Positions 8,084-17,508 of a stretch of 64,000 nt of DNA are shown in pieces. The translations under genes were made by a program, and so were the position numbers. How positions within the stretch are numbered: position 1 is the stretch's first letter; the number at the start of each line of letters is the position of its first letter. The DNA is taken from assembly GCF_000429765.1 (NCBI RefSeq), contig NZ_AUCM01000008.1:124001-188000 (forward strand), written 5' to 3'. The notes under the pieces were generated by a model. The model saw nothing but the letters and a program-made list of their open reading frames with translations. It had not been told where the DNA came from and did not search any database. This stretch comes from Gemmobacter nectariphilus DSM 15620. GTDB lineage: Bacteria > Pseudomonadota > Alphaproteobacteria > Rhodobacterales > Rhodobacteraceae.

Positions 8084-8632
8084 TCAAGCTCCGTTGATGA
8101 AGGCCAGACAGGCCCGGTGTATCGCGCCGGTCAGCGCGGCATAGTGGCGGTCGGCGGCTTGGCAGTCGGCTTCGCGGCTGCCGAAATACGGCTCGATCAG
8201 CACGGCAGGGGCGCGGCCAGACCAAAGGCTTGCGCCGCCTCGATCTGCCCGCCCGCGCGTGACGATACCCCGGTCGCGCAGCCCCAGCGCCCCGACCATC
8301 GCGGGCTGGATCAGCCCGGCCAGCCGCAGCGAGCCCTTGGTGCCGCTGGTCAGCGTCTCGGTCCCGGTCGCCGTCGCCGGGCCCCCGTTGAAGTGCAGCT
8401 CGACCGTGGCCGAGACCCCGAGGGCGTCGGCGTGCTGGTAGGCGTTGCGGATCTCGCTCGCGTAGCCGCTTGGGTGCGACTGGCGCCGGATGACGGTATA
8501 CATCCCCGGCGCGTGGTCGCGGATCGCGGCGGCCAGATCGCCGCACCAGTCGTATTCGGATCGGCCGTCCGTCACGCGGACAGCCCCCTGCGCGCGGGCG
8601 TTGTGGCCCACGATCAATGCCACTGCGGTCAT
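8084..8632 (-). CDS. Endolysin, N-acetylmuramoyl-L-alanine amidase (Amidase_3-like)
   Basis: 182-aa peptidoglycan amidase that would cut the bond between MurNAc and L-Ala at the end of the lytic cycle. Zinc-site residues of the family are visible as VGHN (residues 8-11) and E/H in SATVELHFNGG, with the catalytic Glu in VLIEPYFGSREAD. There is no signal peptide, so export depends on a holin. It is followed closely by a small membrane protein and the spanins. Confidence 0.82.
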   Translation of the reverse strand: MTAVALIVGHNARAQGAVRVTDGRSEYDWCGDLAAAIRDHAPGMYTVIRRQSHPSGYASEIRNAYQHADALGVSATVELHFNGGPATATGTETLTSGTKGSLRLAGLIQPAMVGALGLRDRGIVTRGRADRGGASLWSGRAPAVLIEPYFGSREADCQAADRHYAALTGAIHRACLAFINGA

Positions 8633-8658
8633 GGCGCGGCTCCTATGTTAGACGGCTG

Positions 8659-8778
8659 TTAGACGGGGGCGGCGCAGTAGCGCAGGCCGCCATATGCAGC
8701 GATGACCAAGGCGACGAACGCCCAGGTTTTCAGCTCTTCCTTCAGCACCCGGCGCAGGGCGCAGTGCCGATCGCTCAT
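8659..8778 (-). CDS. Small single-span membrane protein of the lysis region
   Basis: 39-aa protein: a charged N-terminus (MSDRHCALRRVLKEELK) and one C-terminal membrane segment (WAFVALVIAAYGGLRYCAA). The start overlaps the upstream holin-like stop (ATGA), which is the reason for accepting so small a gene. It could be an antiholin or lysis accessory factor; no family recognised. Confidence 0.5.
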   Translation of the reverse strand: MSDRHCALRRVLKEELKTWAFVALVIAAYGGLRYCAAPV

Positions 8779-9131
8779 TTCTCGGCCCCCCGGATCTTGG
8801 TTTCGACCAGAGCGCCCGCGACCTTGGTAAGGCTCATACCGATGGTTCCCGCGACGAATGCCGCCATGGCGATGCTGTCGGGCGTGTGTTCCATGCGGAG
8901 CGCCCACAGCACGATGGGCCACAGGTAGGTGCCAGAGATGGCCCCGCCGATCACCGCAACCACGCCGTCACGGATGCGCTTGCGCTCCGATCCGATCCAC
9001 CGGGCCAGCCCACCGGCGCCAGAGGCGATCAGCACCCGCCCGCTTTCGCCGCCGATCCATGCCGCCGCGATGCCGGCATACAGCAGGAGGGTCTCCATTA
9101 CCCCCGGCGGGGGCGGTCGCATCGAATCCAT
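8775..9131 (-). CDS. Putative phage holin
   Basis: 118-aa protein with three likely membrane segments (about residues 14-28, 57-78 and 88-104) separated by short charged loops (GSERKRIRDG). ATG 9131 is used because upstream in-frame residues lie beyond the terminator at 9149-9169. It is the first lysis gene after that terminator, in tandem with a 39-aa membrane protein and the endolysin. Confidence 0.6.
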   Translation of the reverse strand: MDSMRPPPPGVMETLLLYAGIAAAWIGGESGRVLIASGAGGLARWIGSERKRIRDGVVAVIGGAISGTYLWPIVLWALRMEHTPDSIAMAAFVAGTIGMSLTKVAGALVETKIRGAEK

Positions 9132-9148
9132 GTCGTCTCCAGCGCAGT

Positions 9149-9169
9149 AAAAAGCCCGCCGCAGCGGGG
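9149..9169 (-). terminator. Terminator between tail-fibre and lysis genes
   Basis: On the minus strand CCCGC-TGCG-GCGGG is followed by CTTTTT. Late transcripts would need antitermination, or a new promoter, to reach the lysis genes. Confidence 0.65.
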
Positions 9170-9201
9170 TCGTGGTCGTCAGATGGTCCGTGTGCGTCAG
9201 G

Positions 9202-9582
9202 TCACGGCCAGCCGGTCTCGATATCGACGGCCTCGCCCGCATCGAGGGCGGCCAGCAACGCCGCCTCGCGGTCGAAACACGCCTGGACATGGGCGCGGAT
9301 CGCCGTGGCCAGCCCGATCACCTGCGGCGCGCTCAGGGTGACGAACCCGCTCGCCGTTTTCCACTGGACCGAATAGCCGGGGTCCAGCATCGCCGCGACA
9401 GCCGCGCCCATCACGCGGGACTGGCTTTGATCGTCGGTCGCCACGGTGACGCCGCCGACGGTGATGCCCGATGCGATGGCCACGTCGCGGCGCGCCTTGA
9501 CGGCCGCGCGCCGTGCGGCGGCGGCCTCGGCGGCCTTGGCCTCGGCGGTGATCAGTTGCGACAGGTCGATGGCGATGCTCAT
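9202..9582 (-). CDS. DUF4376-type phage protein
   Basis: 126-aa protein. The C-terminal region shows the DUF4376 pattern: ASGITVGGVTVATDDQSQSR, then a W-K pair, the APQVIGLATAIRAHVQACFD segment and an acidic tail. Such proteins follow tail-fibre genes in many siphophages, but their role is not established. The N-terminus is an Ala-rich helix. ATGA overlap with the gene before. Confidence 0.75.
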   Translation of the reverse strand: MSIAIDLSQLITAEAKAAEAAAARRAAVKARRDVAIASGITVGGVTVATDDQSQSRVMGAAVAAMLDPGYSVQWKTASGFVTLSAPQVIGLATAIRAHVQACFDREAALLAALDAGEAVDIETGWP

Positions 9583-9926
9583 TCGGCGGCCTCCTGAATA
9601 GCCGGTTCCTCGGGCGCCCAGCAGGGCAGCGTGACGGGTCCGTCTCCGGTAAGGGCCAGCGGCGCCGGATGCGTCACGGCCCGCGCCTCGGGCGGGGCCG
9701 GATCGGGGATGGCCCCGTGCGGCAACAACAGCGTCAGATGCAGCGCGCCGCCCGAGCGGCTGATCGGCCCGGCGATCCAGTCGCAGGCCACGGCCCCGGC
9801 TGGCAGGGTGGCGCCCTCGGGGATGGCGGACAGATCCAGCACCGCGCCGTTGATCGTCAGCACGTCGCCCGCGCGGTGCAGGCTCAGCGCCGCATCAGAG
9901 CGGATGGGGGACAGGGTGATATGCAT
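9579..9926 (-). CDS. Phage protein of unknown function, tail-fibre associated
   Basis: 115-aa protein starting MHITLSPIRSDAALSLHRAG, predicted mostly beta structure. The ATG at 9926 has GAGG six bases upstream, better than the in-frame TTG at 9938. It sits between the tailspike and the DUF4376 gene with overlapping ends, so it is likely a fibre-assembly or tip-decorating protein. No family recognised. Confidence 0.6.
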   Translation of the reverse strand: MHITLSPIRSDAALSLHRAGDVLTINGAVLDLSAIPEGATLPAGAVACDWIAGPISRSGGALHLTLLLPHGAIPDPAPPEARAVTHPAPLALTGDGPVTLPCWAPEEPAIQEAAE

Positions 9927-9934
9927 GTCGGTCC

Positions 9935-12900
9935 TCAATACCAGTTGCCCACGGCAGTGACGCGCGCGGTGACAGAGACGTCCACAGATGAGCTGCTCAG
10001 CCTGACAGCGTTGATTCCGGTCGCACTGGTAGTAGACGTCGCCCGGTGCGTCAGCGAGAACATGCGGTTGTTGAGCGTGGCGCCGTCAAACCCGGCGCTT
10101 CCTGTAAACTCGGGCGCGGCGGCAAATGCTGCCGGGAACGTCCAGTTGAATGCCACTGTCGCGTAGGGGTCGGCGAGCGTCCCGTACCCGACCGCGATTC
10201 CAGACCCGGCAGAGATTGTCTGCCGACAGATTTGCAGCCCGTTGGCAAAGCGGGTGTACGCGCCATTGGCGTTGCTGCCCGTCTCGATCTCGCGGCCGAG
10301 AACCCAGTTGGTGCCGTCCCACAGAGCCACAGTGTCCCTGTCGGTGCGGATATAGCCCGCCGGCAGCGCCGCGCCGGTGACCGTGACGCAGGGCTGCGCG
10401 CCCAGACCGTCCAGATTGATCGTTGCGGCCCCGGTGTTGACCGCCGGCGCCCGGAACCGCAGCTGCAGACCAACCGGGATACTGGTCAGCCCCGCCCCGC
10501 TGGTCAGCGTGCGCGCATTCGCCGTGCCGCCGACCGTGACGCGCAGCGCCGGGCTGGCCGACAGCTGCAGCGGCGAGGCGCCGACCCGCAGCAGGCGGTT
10601 GGCGGTGGTGTCCACCGTCGATTGCGTGACGGCGGTTCCGGTCATCAGACCTGTTACCTGCACACCACCAGAGGTCACGCGCAGTGCGTTGGCGCCGCCG
10701 ACGACCGCGTCGATCTGCGTGGCATTTGCCAGCAGATAGGCCTGCTCGACATCGCCAGAGGTCTGCCAGCTGATCCGCTGCCCGCTGCCCAGCGTGATGG
10801 CAGGTGCGGCCAGCGTGATTGCGTTGGTCTTGTAGCCGCGCCAGACAAGGCCGGGCGTGGACGGAAAGTCGGTGGCGCCGGTGCTGCCGCGATAGGGCAG
10901 GCCCTCGATCACATACACCGCATTGTTGCGCGGCACCCAGCCCGCCGTCGCGGCCGCCGCTGCCTGCGCCAGCGTGCTGCCATATGCCCCAGCAAACAGA
11001 TCGCCGCGCACCAGCACATCGTCCAGATCGGTCGAAAAATCGCCCTTCTGGGACAGGGCTCCGGTCAACAGGTCGGGCGGGGTGTCGTCATCCTCGGCCC
11101 CGTCACCAACCCCGCGCAGCGCGATGTCGATGCTGTTGGCGGCCACGATCCGCCCGGGGGCCGCATTCGGCCCCAGCCGCACCGCAACGGCACCCGGCAC
11201 CCGGCCATCCGTTCGAACGAACCCGGATTTCGTCCGGGCCGCGCGGGGGTTGGCAATCGTGTCGTCGTAAAACGTGGCCGTCACGTTGGATTCGGGGAAG
11301 ATGACCTGCGCGCCGCCAAGATGCGACTCGATGAAACCGCCGGTCTGGATGATGTTGCCAAATCTCGAGGAAAACCCGCCATGGGTCATCGAGATTTCCA
11401 GACCCCTGACCAGGGTCGCGCCATCCATCAGGATGTTCGCGAAGCCCGAGCCGAAGTTGTTTTTCCTGCGGCTGCTGGCGCCGTGGAATTTCGACCCACC
11501 CAGAAAGGAAACTTCGCTCGTGTGCTGGATGATCGCGACCGGCGAGATACCGTCAGACGGCGTGGTGTTGTGCGCGAGGCGCGCGTTGACGATGGTGATG
11601 TCGTTGTTCCGCGCTCCGACCGAGTAGTTTTCGGCGGCGCGCACCATCGCGAGGGGCACGCCAAAGGTGATCGGGATATTCGACCGCGTCAGCCGTGGCG
11701 CGTGGGCCAGCGTGATCTGGTTGCCGCTGTGCGCCGTCACCACCGCGAACAGGGCGCCAACATTGTCGTCGGCAATCTCGGTTTGGCCACAGCCAGCCAG
11801 ATAGGCGTATCGCCCGACCAGGCTGGTGCTGACCGACCGCGACAAGATAACGGTCGTGCTGCCAGCCGTGGTGCTGGCGGCGACTGCCTCGAAGCTGCCC
11901 GTCGTATCCGTGACGTTCCTGAACGGCGTGGTTGCCAGGGTGATCTGGCTCGGGCCGTCCACGCTGGCAATCGCGCTATAGTGCGCGGTGTAGAGCTGCG
12001 TGCTGCGCGGCCCGGCATTGCCGAGGAAGAAGCCGAGCCCGGCGTGGCCGCTCTCGAACACCGGCTGACTGGCCGTCACGACGTTGCCGACGTTCGTGAA
12101 TGTCACATCGGACGGCAAGAACCCTGCACCGCCAAATTCGGTCGGCTGGTAGCCGCAGTTGACCACATCCGGGGCAACGACCGTGCCGTTCTGCGACGCC
12201 TCCATGATCAGGCCATAGTTCCGCAGGTCGCGAATGAAGGGCGCGTCGATGAGGAAGGTATTGGCAGCCCGGATCTTCATCCCGATCGGGTCAGTGGCGG
12301 GGTTGCCCTCGCCCTCGAAAAACACCCGGCCGTGCATGATGGGACCAAGGGTGCGCAGCGCGTTTTGTTCCCATCGGAACATGCACTGCGGCACCGCGTA
12401 GGCAATCCCGCGCGCGGCATACAGCCCGCTGCTGCGCACGCTGGACCGCGCAATCCAGGACTTGGCGCACCACCGCACCCCGTTCCAGTCGAAAATCCAG
12501 AGCGAATCGTTGTAGCCGGGCCCGAGATTCCAGAGCGCGGTCGCGAACGCCTCGCTGAACATTTCGCCGTTCAGGGCCAGCGCGGCGGCAGGATAGACGG
12601 TCTGGACGCGGCGCCCAGGGGCCCCGGTGAAATACGCCATGGCCGCATCGTGGAACGTCTGCACCGCCTGCGTCACGCGGGTCTGATCTTGCGTAGCCGT
12701 GACGCCAGCATAGGCCAGAGCCAGGTCGGCCGGGTGCAGATAGTCGACCAACCGGAACACCGTTGGCTCTGCCGCGCGCACCAGCGGCTCAATGCTGGTC
12801 GCGACGCCAGAGCCATTGTCGCCACGCCCGACCCAGACCGAATGGTCGACGTGATTGTAAAACAGCTCGCTGGTGGCCAGCGCAGCAGGGGCGCCGCCAA

Positions 12901-12958
12901 CGGCGCCGCCGCCGGCCAGGCGCTGCTTGAGCCTGATGGTTGCTTCGATCACGCTCAT
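9935..12958 (-). CDS. Tailspike or tail-fibre protein, receptor binding
   Basis: About 1,007-aa virion protein. The N-terminal part (SELFYNHVDHSVWVGRGDNG) is a short virion-attachment segment. The middle (roughly residues 250-600) has Gly/Asn-rich repeats such as GARNNDITIVNARLAHNTTP and HGGFSSRFGNIIQTGGFIES, consistent with a right-handed beta-helix of the pectate-lyase type. The end (YTRFANGLQICRQTISAGSG to GNWY) resembles C-terminal receptor-binding fibre domains. It probably binds or degrades the host surface polysaccharide. ATG 12958 overlaps the upstream stop. Confidence 0.78.
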   Translation of the reverse strand: MSVIEATIRLKQRLAGGGAVGGAPAALATSELFYNHVDHSVWVGRGDNGSGVATSIEPLVRAAEPTVFRLVDYLHPADLALAYAGVTATQDQTRVTQAVQTFHDAAMAYFTGAPGRRVQTVYPAAALALNGEMFSEAFATALWNLGPGYNDSLWIFDWNGVRWCAKSWIARSSVRSSGLYAARGIAYAVPQCMFRWEQNALRTLGPIMHGRVFFEGEGNPATDPIGMKIRAANTFLIDAPFIRDLRNYGLIMEASQNGTVVAPDVVNCGYQPTEFGGAGFLPSDVTFTNVGNVVTASQPVFESGHAGLGFFLGNAGPRSTQLYTAHYSAIASVDGPSQITLATTPFRNVTDTTGSFEAVAASTTAGSTTVILSRSVSTSLVGRYAYLAGCGQTEIADDNVGALFAVVTAHSGNQITLAHAPRLTRSNIPITFGVPLAMVRAAENYSVGARNNDITIVNARLAHNTTPSDGISPVAIIQHTSEVSFLGGSKFHGASSRRKNNFGSGFANILMDGATLVRGLEISMTHGGFSSRFGNIIQTGGFIESHLGGAQVIFPESNVTATFYDDTIANPRAARTKSGFVRTDGRVPGAVAVRLGPNAAPGRIVAANSIDIALRGVGDGAEDDDTPPDLLTGALSQKGDFSTDLDDVLVRGDLFAGAYGSTLAQAAAAATAGWVPRNNAVYVIEGLPYRGSTGATDFPSTPGLVWRGYKTNAITLAAPAITLGSGQRISWQTSGDVEQAYLLANATQIDAVVGGANALRVTSGGVQVTGLMTGTAVTQSTVDTTANRLLRVGASPLQLSASPALRVTVGGTANARTLTSGAGLTSIPVGLQLRFRAPAVNTGAATINLDGLGAQPCVTVTGAALPAGYIRTDRDTVALWDGTNWVLGREIETGSNANGAYTRFANGLQICRQTISAGSGIAVGYGTLADPYATVAFNWTFPAAFAAAPEFTGSAGFDGATLNNRMFSLTHRATSTTSATGINAVRLSSSSVDVSVTARVTAVGNWY

Positions 12959-14145
12959 GCCGAGCCTCCGGAAATGATGGGCGCCCATGCGCCGGGATCG
13001 CTGATGGTGGTGTTGACAATCGTGGTGGGCGGCAGCTCGACCATCTCGACCACCGCCACGCGGGTCACGGCGTCGGCGCCATAGATGATGACCTCTGGCC
13101 TGGCATAGAGCGCCCCGGACGGCGGCACGATGTCGGCGTCAAACGTCTGCGAGACGGTATTTTCCCGGCGCACGACGCCAAGGGCGGCGGTCAGGTCGAT
13201 GGTATCGACAATGCTGCGCGCACTGACCGATGCCAGGCCATTGCGGGACGCATCTAGCCAGCGCACGGCCACGACCACGGCATCACCCAGCGGGTCGCCA
13301 GAATCGACGGTGCGGCGCAGGGTGAAAGACACGCGGTAAAGGCGGCCCGGTTCGATGGCCACCGCATCGCGCGGGGCTAGCGTGCCGGCGCCGGTGATCT
13401 CGACGCATGCGCCGATATCTGCATCCACCACCACCACGCCAGGCGCCGGCGGCATGTCGAGCCCTTGGCCCGTCGATGCGCCGCCGAATCCATCCAGCCA
13501 CTCGGGGCGCGTGCGCGCGACTGCGCGCAACGACCGCTCCCTGACCTGTGCCTCTGCGGACAGGGCGATTTCGCGGGCGCGGGCCTCCTCGGTCAGCCCA
13601 AGCGCGCGGGCGTGTGCCTCGGCGGCCAGCCCAGCGATCCGGGCCTCGGCTTCGTCGGCCACCAGTGCGGCGGTTGCGGCGTCCCCTGCGATGCGCGCGG
13701 CGGCCTCGGCCGATAGTGCGGCATTGCGCGCGTCAGTCTCTGCAGCAAGCTGGGCCCCGGCCGACGCGTCACCAGCGATGCGGGCCGCCTGTTCGGCCGA
13801 GATCTGCCCGGCGATGGCGGACAACGAGGCGTTGATCGCCGCCTCAAGCGCCGTGACGACAGCCAGCAACGACGCATCGCCTGCACCGCGCGCGGCGGCC
13901 TCATCCGCGATCTGTCCCGTCAGCGCGGCCACATCAACGCCGCGCGCTGCAGCCTCGGCGACGATCTGCGCGGTTAATGCCGCCACATTCTCAGCCCGTG
14001 CGGAAGCTTCCGCCGCATCGCCAGCGACGATCAGATCGGTCAGCGCCTGCGACAGCGCATTGATCGCGGCGACGTCTGCGGTGTTGTTGGCCGTCGGCTT
14101 CCCGGCGACCAATGTCGGGGTTCTGGCAAATGTTGGGGCGGTCAT
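12955..14145 (-). CDS. Tail-fibre protein with trimeric coiled-coil shaft
   Basis: 396-aa protein. Residues about 30-210 are a long Ala-rich heptad/undecad region with the recurring unit EAAARIAGDA, typical of a trimeric fibre shaft. The last 180 residues are a beta-rich globular domain ending PGAWAPIISGGSA. The same ending, GGSA, closes the next protein, hinting at a shared C-terminal exchange point. ATG 14145 overlaps the upstream stop as ATGA. Probably joins the tail tip to the tailspike. Confidence 0.7.
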   Translation of the reverse strand: MTAPTFARTPTLVAGKPTANNTADVAAINALSQALTDLIVAGDAAEASARAENVAALTAQIVAEAAARGVDVAALTGQIADEAAARGAGDASLLAVVTALEAAINASLSAIAGQISAEQAARIAGDASAGAQLAAETDARNAALSAEAAARIAGDAATAALVADEAEARIAGLAAEAHARALGLTEEARAREIALSAEAQVRERSLRAVARTRPEWLDGFGGASTGQGLDMPPAPGVVVVDADIGACVEITGAGTLAPRDAVAIEPGRLYRVSFTLRRTVDSGDPLGDAVVVAVRWLDASRNGLASVSARSIVDTIDLTAALGVVRRENTVSQTFDADIVPPSGALYARPEVIIYGADAVTRVAVVEMVELPPTTIVNTTISDPGAWAPIISGGSA

Positions 14146-15269
14146 GCGCTGCCTCCGTGGATTGTGCGTGTGATTGCTGGCGCAGTCAGCGCCGATGAGG
14201 TCGCCCACCCGCTGACGGATGGGCCAGATTGAGCGCGCGCCCGCGCCTGATAGCTGCGCCCGGCAGTCACCGGGGCAATGCGAGCCACCGGGCTGGCAGG
14301 CGTCACCAGACCCAGCGCGACCCATGCCCCGCCGTCGACGCGGTATTCGACAGCCAGCGCCCAGATATTCGGGTCAGCCGTGAAACTGACCGTGACGTCG
14401 ATCGACCCGATCCAGCCGTCGTCGGCAGCGACCAGCGTGACGCCCGTCGGCGTGGCCAGTGTGACCGGCTGCAGGGCGCTGTCCGCCTTGGCGCCCTGCG
14501 CCGCCGTGGCATAGGCGCTGGCGGCCGTGGTCGCGGCGCTGCCCAGACCAAGCGTCGCGCGCATGGCAGCCGCGTCGGTATCGTCCAGCAGGGCGCGGGC
14601 GGCAGGCGTCAGCGTGGCAAGCGCGGCGGTGCTGGCGCCCGTGTAATAGGCCAGCCGATCGGCCGCAGGGGTCAGCCCGTCGATGGCGTCGATGCTGGCA
14701 GGGATGCTGGCCAGATTGCTGCCCCAGGTCGCGCCGACCGTGGCGCCTGCGGCAATTCCGTCCAGCTTTGTCTTGTCAGCCGATCCGGCCCACCATGCGA
14801 CAATCGCCTGCCGGACGCGCTGCGCCGTCCAGGCCCGGCGCGTCGTAGCGCTGCCCGCCTCGGCCTCGGCCTGCGTGATCGTGGCGGCCGTCCACTCGCG
14901 CGCATCGCTCAGGCGACTGTCGCCGGTCGTCACCCCATCAGTGATGCCATAGCCTGCGAGCGTCGTCGGCTTGCCGGTGACATTGGCCCAGGCGACCGAT
15001 GCGGCGGCAACGCCCGTCAGTGCTGATCCATCCCCCTTGAACACGGTCGACCCATCGTCCGCGCCGATATGGCCATGCCACAGCCGGGCGCCATCGCTGC
15101 GAAACAGCAGGTGGCTGGCGCTGGCCAGATCCCCAACACCGGCGCCGTGGCCGTAATAAAACGCGTGCCCGGGCTCGGACGCGGCCAGCTCGCCGTGCAG
15201 GTGATCGGCCGGCGGCTCATCGGTGCCGGTGACGCGCCGGCGCAGCCGGAAACGCAGGTTCCAGGTCAT
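14142..15269 (-). CDS. Phage tail protein with Ig/FN3-like C-terminal domain
   Basis: 375-aa structural protein starting MTWNLRFRLRRRVTG. The central part has fibre-type elements (GSALTGVAAASVAWANVTGK, GYGITDG) like tail-fibre repeat regions. The C-terminal 100 residues look like an FN3 or Ig-like beta-sandwich (VEYRVDGGAWVALG, SYQARARAQSG). It starts at the upstream stop (TGATG) and ends overlapping the next gene. Confidence 0.65.
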   Translation of the reverse strand: MTWNLRFRLRRRVTGTDEPPADHLHGELAASEPGHAFYYGHGAGVGDLASASHLLFRSDGARLWHGHIGADDGSTVFKGDGSALTGVAAASVAWANVTGKPTTLAGYGITDGVTTGDSRLSDAREWTAATITQAEAEAGSATTRRAWTAQRVRQAIVAWWAGSADKTKLDGIAAGATVGATWGSNLASIPASIDAIDGLTPAADRLAYYTGASTAALATLTPAARALLDDTDAAAMRATLGLGSAATTAASAYATAAQGAKADSALQPVTLATPTGVTLVAADDGWIGSIDVTVSFTADPNIWALAVEYRVDGGAWVALGLVTPASPVARIAPVTAGRSYQARARAQSGPSVSGWATSSALTAPAITRTIHGGSA

Positions 15270-17143
15270 CAGTATACCCCGGCGTCCACGGTCGATGAGG
15301 CGGTCGCCCAGATGCCGCTGACCGTGACCCACTCGCTTTCGCGGGCGGAGCCGCTGGCCTTGACGCGCAGATCGTGACTGTCGCCGCCTTTTGCGCCGAT
15401 CAGGCGGCCGCGCACCCGGCCCGCGACCAGCGGCACGTCAGCCGCGATCACCCCGCCGGCCAGCCAGTCGGCGCCGGTCAGACGCCACTCCCAGGTGTAG
15501 CCGGTGACCGATGAGGTCTGGCTGGGCAGGAAATCGAATTCGATGGCCGGAAGCAGATCGGCGACCGTCGGCATCGCCATCAGATCGCTGGGCGGCGCCA
15601 AGGCCAGATCGGGTTGCGTCACGGTTTCCTCGGGCACGTCCTGCTCGTCGGTCTCTGGGTTCCAGGCGTAGACGCTGGCGGCAATCTCGCGCGCCTCGAA
15701 CGGCAGGCGGAAGGGCACGCCGTCAGACGCAGACAGCCAGTGCCCAGGCGCGATGGCCGTGATCTGGTAGACTCCGGCGCGCGGGTCCGTCTCGCGCGGG
15801 CGGGTCAGCGTGACATTGGCCCCGGCCACCAGATCGAGGTGCTCCGGGAACAGCACGCCGCCGATGCGCCGCTGGCAGCCCAGCTGGCGCGCCCTGATCT
15901 GCGCCAGCCGGTTGGCCTGACGCGGATAGGGCACCAGCTCCAGCGCGAAATCCTCGACCCGGTCGTCGCCCCCGGTCCAGCCGCCGCCGCCCGGCACCTC
16001 GATCGGGATCAGGCTCGCATCCTCCCAGGCGGCGCCCGGGTTGGGATAGATCGCCCGGATCGCGCGCGGCAGATCGCGGCCGCGCTGCAGGGCCGTGAAG
16101 CTCAGCGGCGCCTCGCGCAGCACGTCGTCAATCGTCGCGCTGGGGGCGAGGTATTCGCCCGGCTGGTAGCCGATCATTCCGCCGATCTGCACCAGACCGC
16201 CACCCCCGGCGACGTCCAGCGGGCTCAGCGCCTGATACAGCTCGACGCTGGGCGAATAGACGATCCGCCCGCCGACGCGATAGCGCGGCTCGGTCCCGCC
16301 TGCCTTCAGGGGCACGGCCTGATCCGCAACGTCGGCCTGCCGCAAAAGGCTTGGCAGGTGCAGCAGATGCACCGGCAGTTGCGCCACCGGGTTGTGGCGC
16401 AGCGCGTCAATCAGGCACAGGGCTTGATTGTCCGACCACGCCCAGGTGGACGGATCATCCGCATCCTGTGCCGGATCGCGCGGATCCCAGACCGGCGTCC
16501 ATTTGCCGGTGACGCGCAGCGCTGGGGGCATCCGCTGCCACCGCTGGCCGGCGCTCGACGCTTTGCCCTTGACAATCCGGGCCCACAGGACCGTGCGGCC
16601 CCGCCACGCGTCGGTGTCCCAGAAATCCGCGTCATCGGTGGCCAGCGGGTCGCCGACCTCGGACAGGATCAGATCGGGGATGGTGGTCTGGTCGCCCAGC
16701 CCTGCCCACAGGGTGACGTGACCGGCGAACGTGGTGTCCGTCGCCGTTGCCCCAGTCGCAAAATCGTAGAGATCGCCGGTCAGCGTCAGCGCGCGATTGT
16801 CGAATTCCACCGTCTCGATACTGTCGCTGGGGCGGCTATTGAGGATCCAGACGCAATAGGCCACCCCGTCGCGCACGATCACGGCGGCCGGCGTGCCCTC
16901 GATCCGCGACCGGCCATAGGCGTGCCGCTTGACGATCACGCTGGCAGGCTGGTCCAGTTCGATTTGCGACTCGCCAGCCGCCCCGCCGCGCTTGGCCAGC
17001 TGGCGCGAGATGGCGGCAAACAGGATCGAGGTGCCGATCTGGGCGTAGACCGTGGCCCAAGTGACGGCCCCGAAGGCGAACCCGGCGCCGATCCCGGCGC
17101 CGCCAAGCCATCCGGCAACCGTCGTCGCTACAAGAGTCGCCAT
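15269..17143 (-). CDS. Tail tip / host-specificity (gpJ-like) protein
   Basis: 624-aa protein. The N-terminus has hydrophobic Gly/Ala segments (VAGWLGGAGIGAGFAFGAVT), then beta-rich domains with IVKRHAYGRSRIEGTPAAVI and a later FN3-like domain ending in SREWV-type motifs. Position between the NlpC/P60-like gene and the fibres, and this plan, fit the central tail-tip hub that controls DNA ejection. The start overlaps the upstream gene by 16 bp. The assignment to the gpJ type is by context and layout. Confidence 0.65.
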   Translation of the reverse strand: MATLVATTVAGWLGGAGIGAGFAFGAVTWATVYAQIGTSILFAAISRQLAKRGGAAGESQIELDQPASVIVKRHAYGRSRIEGTPAAVIVRDGVAYCVWILNSRPSDSIETVEFDNRALTLTGDLYDFATGATATDTTFAGHVTLWAGLGDQTTIPDLILSEVGDPLATDDADFWDTDAWRGRTVLWARIVKGKASSAGQRWQRMPPALRVTGKWTPVWDPRDPAQDADDPSTWAWSDNQALCLIDALRHNPVAQLPVHLLHLPSLLRQADVADQAVPLKAGGTEPRYRVGGRIVYSPSVELYQALSPLDVAGGGGLVQIGGMIGYQPGEYLAPSATIDDVLREAPLSFTALQRGRDLPRAIRAIYPNPGAAWEDASLIPIEVPGGGGWTGGDDRVEDFALELVPYPRQANRLAQIRARQLGCQRRIGGVLFPEHLDLVAGANVTLTRPRETDPRAGVYQITAIAPGHWLSASDGVPFRLPFEAREIAASVYAWNPETDEQDVPEETVTQPDLALAPPSDLMAMPTVADLLPAIEFDFLPSQTSSVTGYTWEWRLTGADWLAGGVIAADVPLVAGRVRGRLIGAKGGDSHDLRVKASGSARESEWVTVSGIWATASSTVDAGVY

Positions 17144-17508
17144 GCCGCCACCACCTCTCTCACCGGCGCATAACCGCCAGCCGTTTTGCCCGCCCACCAG
17201 CCGGGCTGATCCAGCCCGATCACCAGCGCCATCTGTCGCCGAACCTGCGCCAACCCCAGCGCGCCGGGGTGCCAGCCGCACGGGCGCATCCCGTGCGCCT
17301 CGGCCATCCGCGCCGCCATGGCCGGCAAGCCGCCCTCGGCCCGGATCAGCCGCAGCGCACCGCGCGGGCCGTGATAGGCGCCGCGATAGCTTGCCATCGG
17401 GTCGATGCCGGTTAGGCGCAGATGCACGTCGCAGGCGGCCGTGCAGCAATCGGCCTCGCCCCATTCAAAGGGGCGGGCCATGACCTCGGCCACGATGTCC
17501 TCGATCAT
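17128..17508 (-). CDS. NlpC/P60-like (DUF6950-type) tail protein
   Basis: 126-aa protein with the small-protease signature FEWGEADCCTAACDVHLRL near residue 14. The Cys in W-G-x-x-D-C is the predicted nucleophile, and a His follows in the G-W-H-P region. Tail-tip peptidoglycan hydrolases of this kind open the cell wall during DNA entry. It lies in the expected place just before the tip hub gene. Confidence 0.68.
   Translation of the reverse strand: MIEDIVAEVMARPFEWGEADCCTAACDVHLRLTGIDPMASYRGAYHGPRGALRLIRAEGGLPAMAARMAEAHGMRPCGWHPGALGLAQVRRQMALVIGLDQPGWWAGKTAGGYAPVREVVAAWRLL

Noticed and set aside
10046-13084. Plus-strand 1,012-aa frame opposite the tailspike
   Set aside because: Arg/Gly-rich antisense shadow of a real virion gene in GC-rich DNA.
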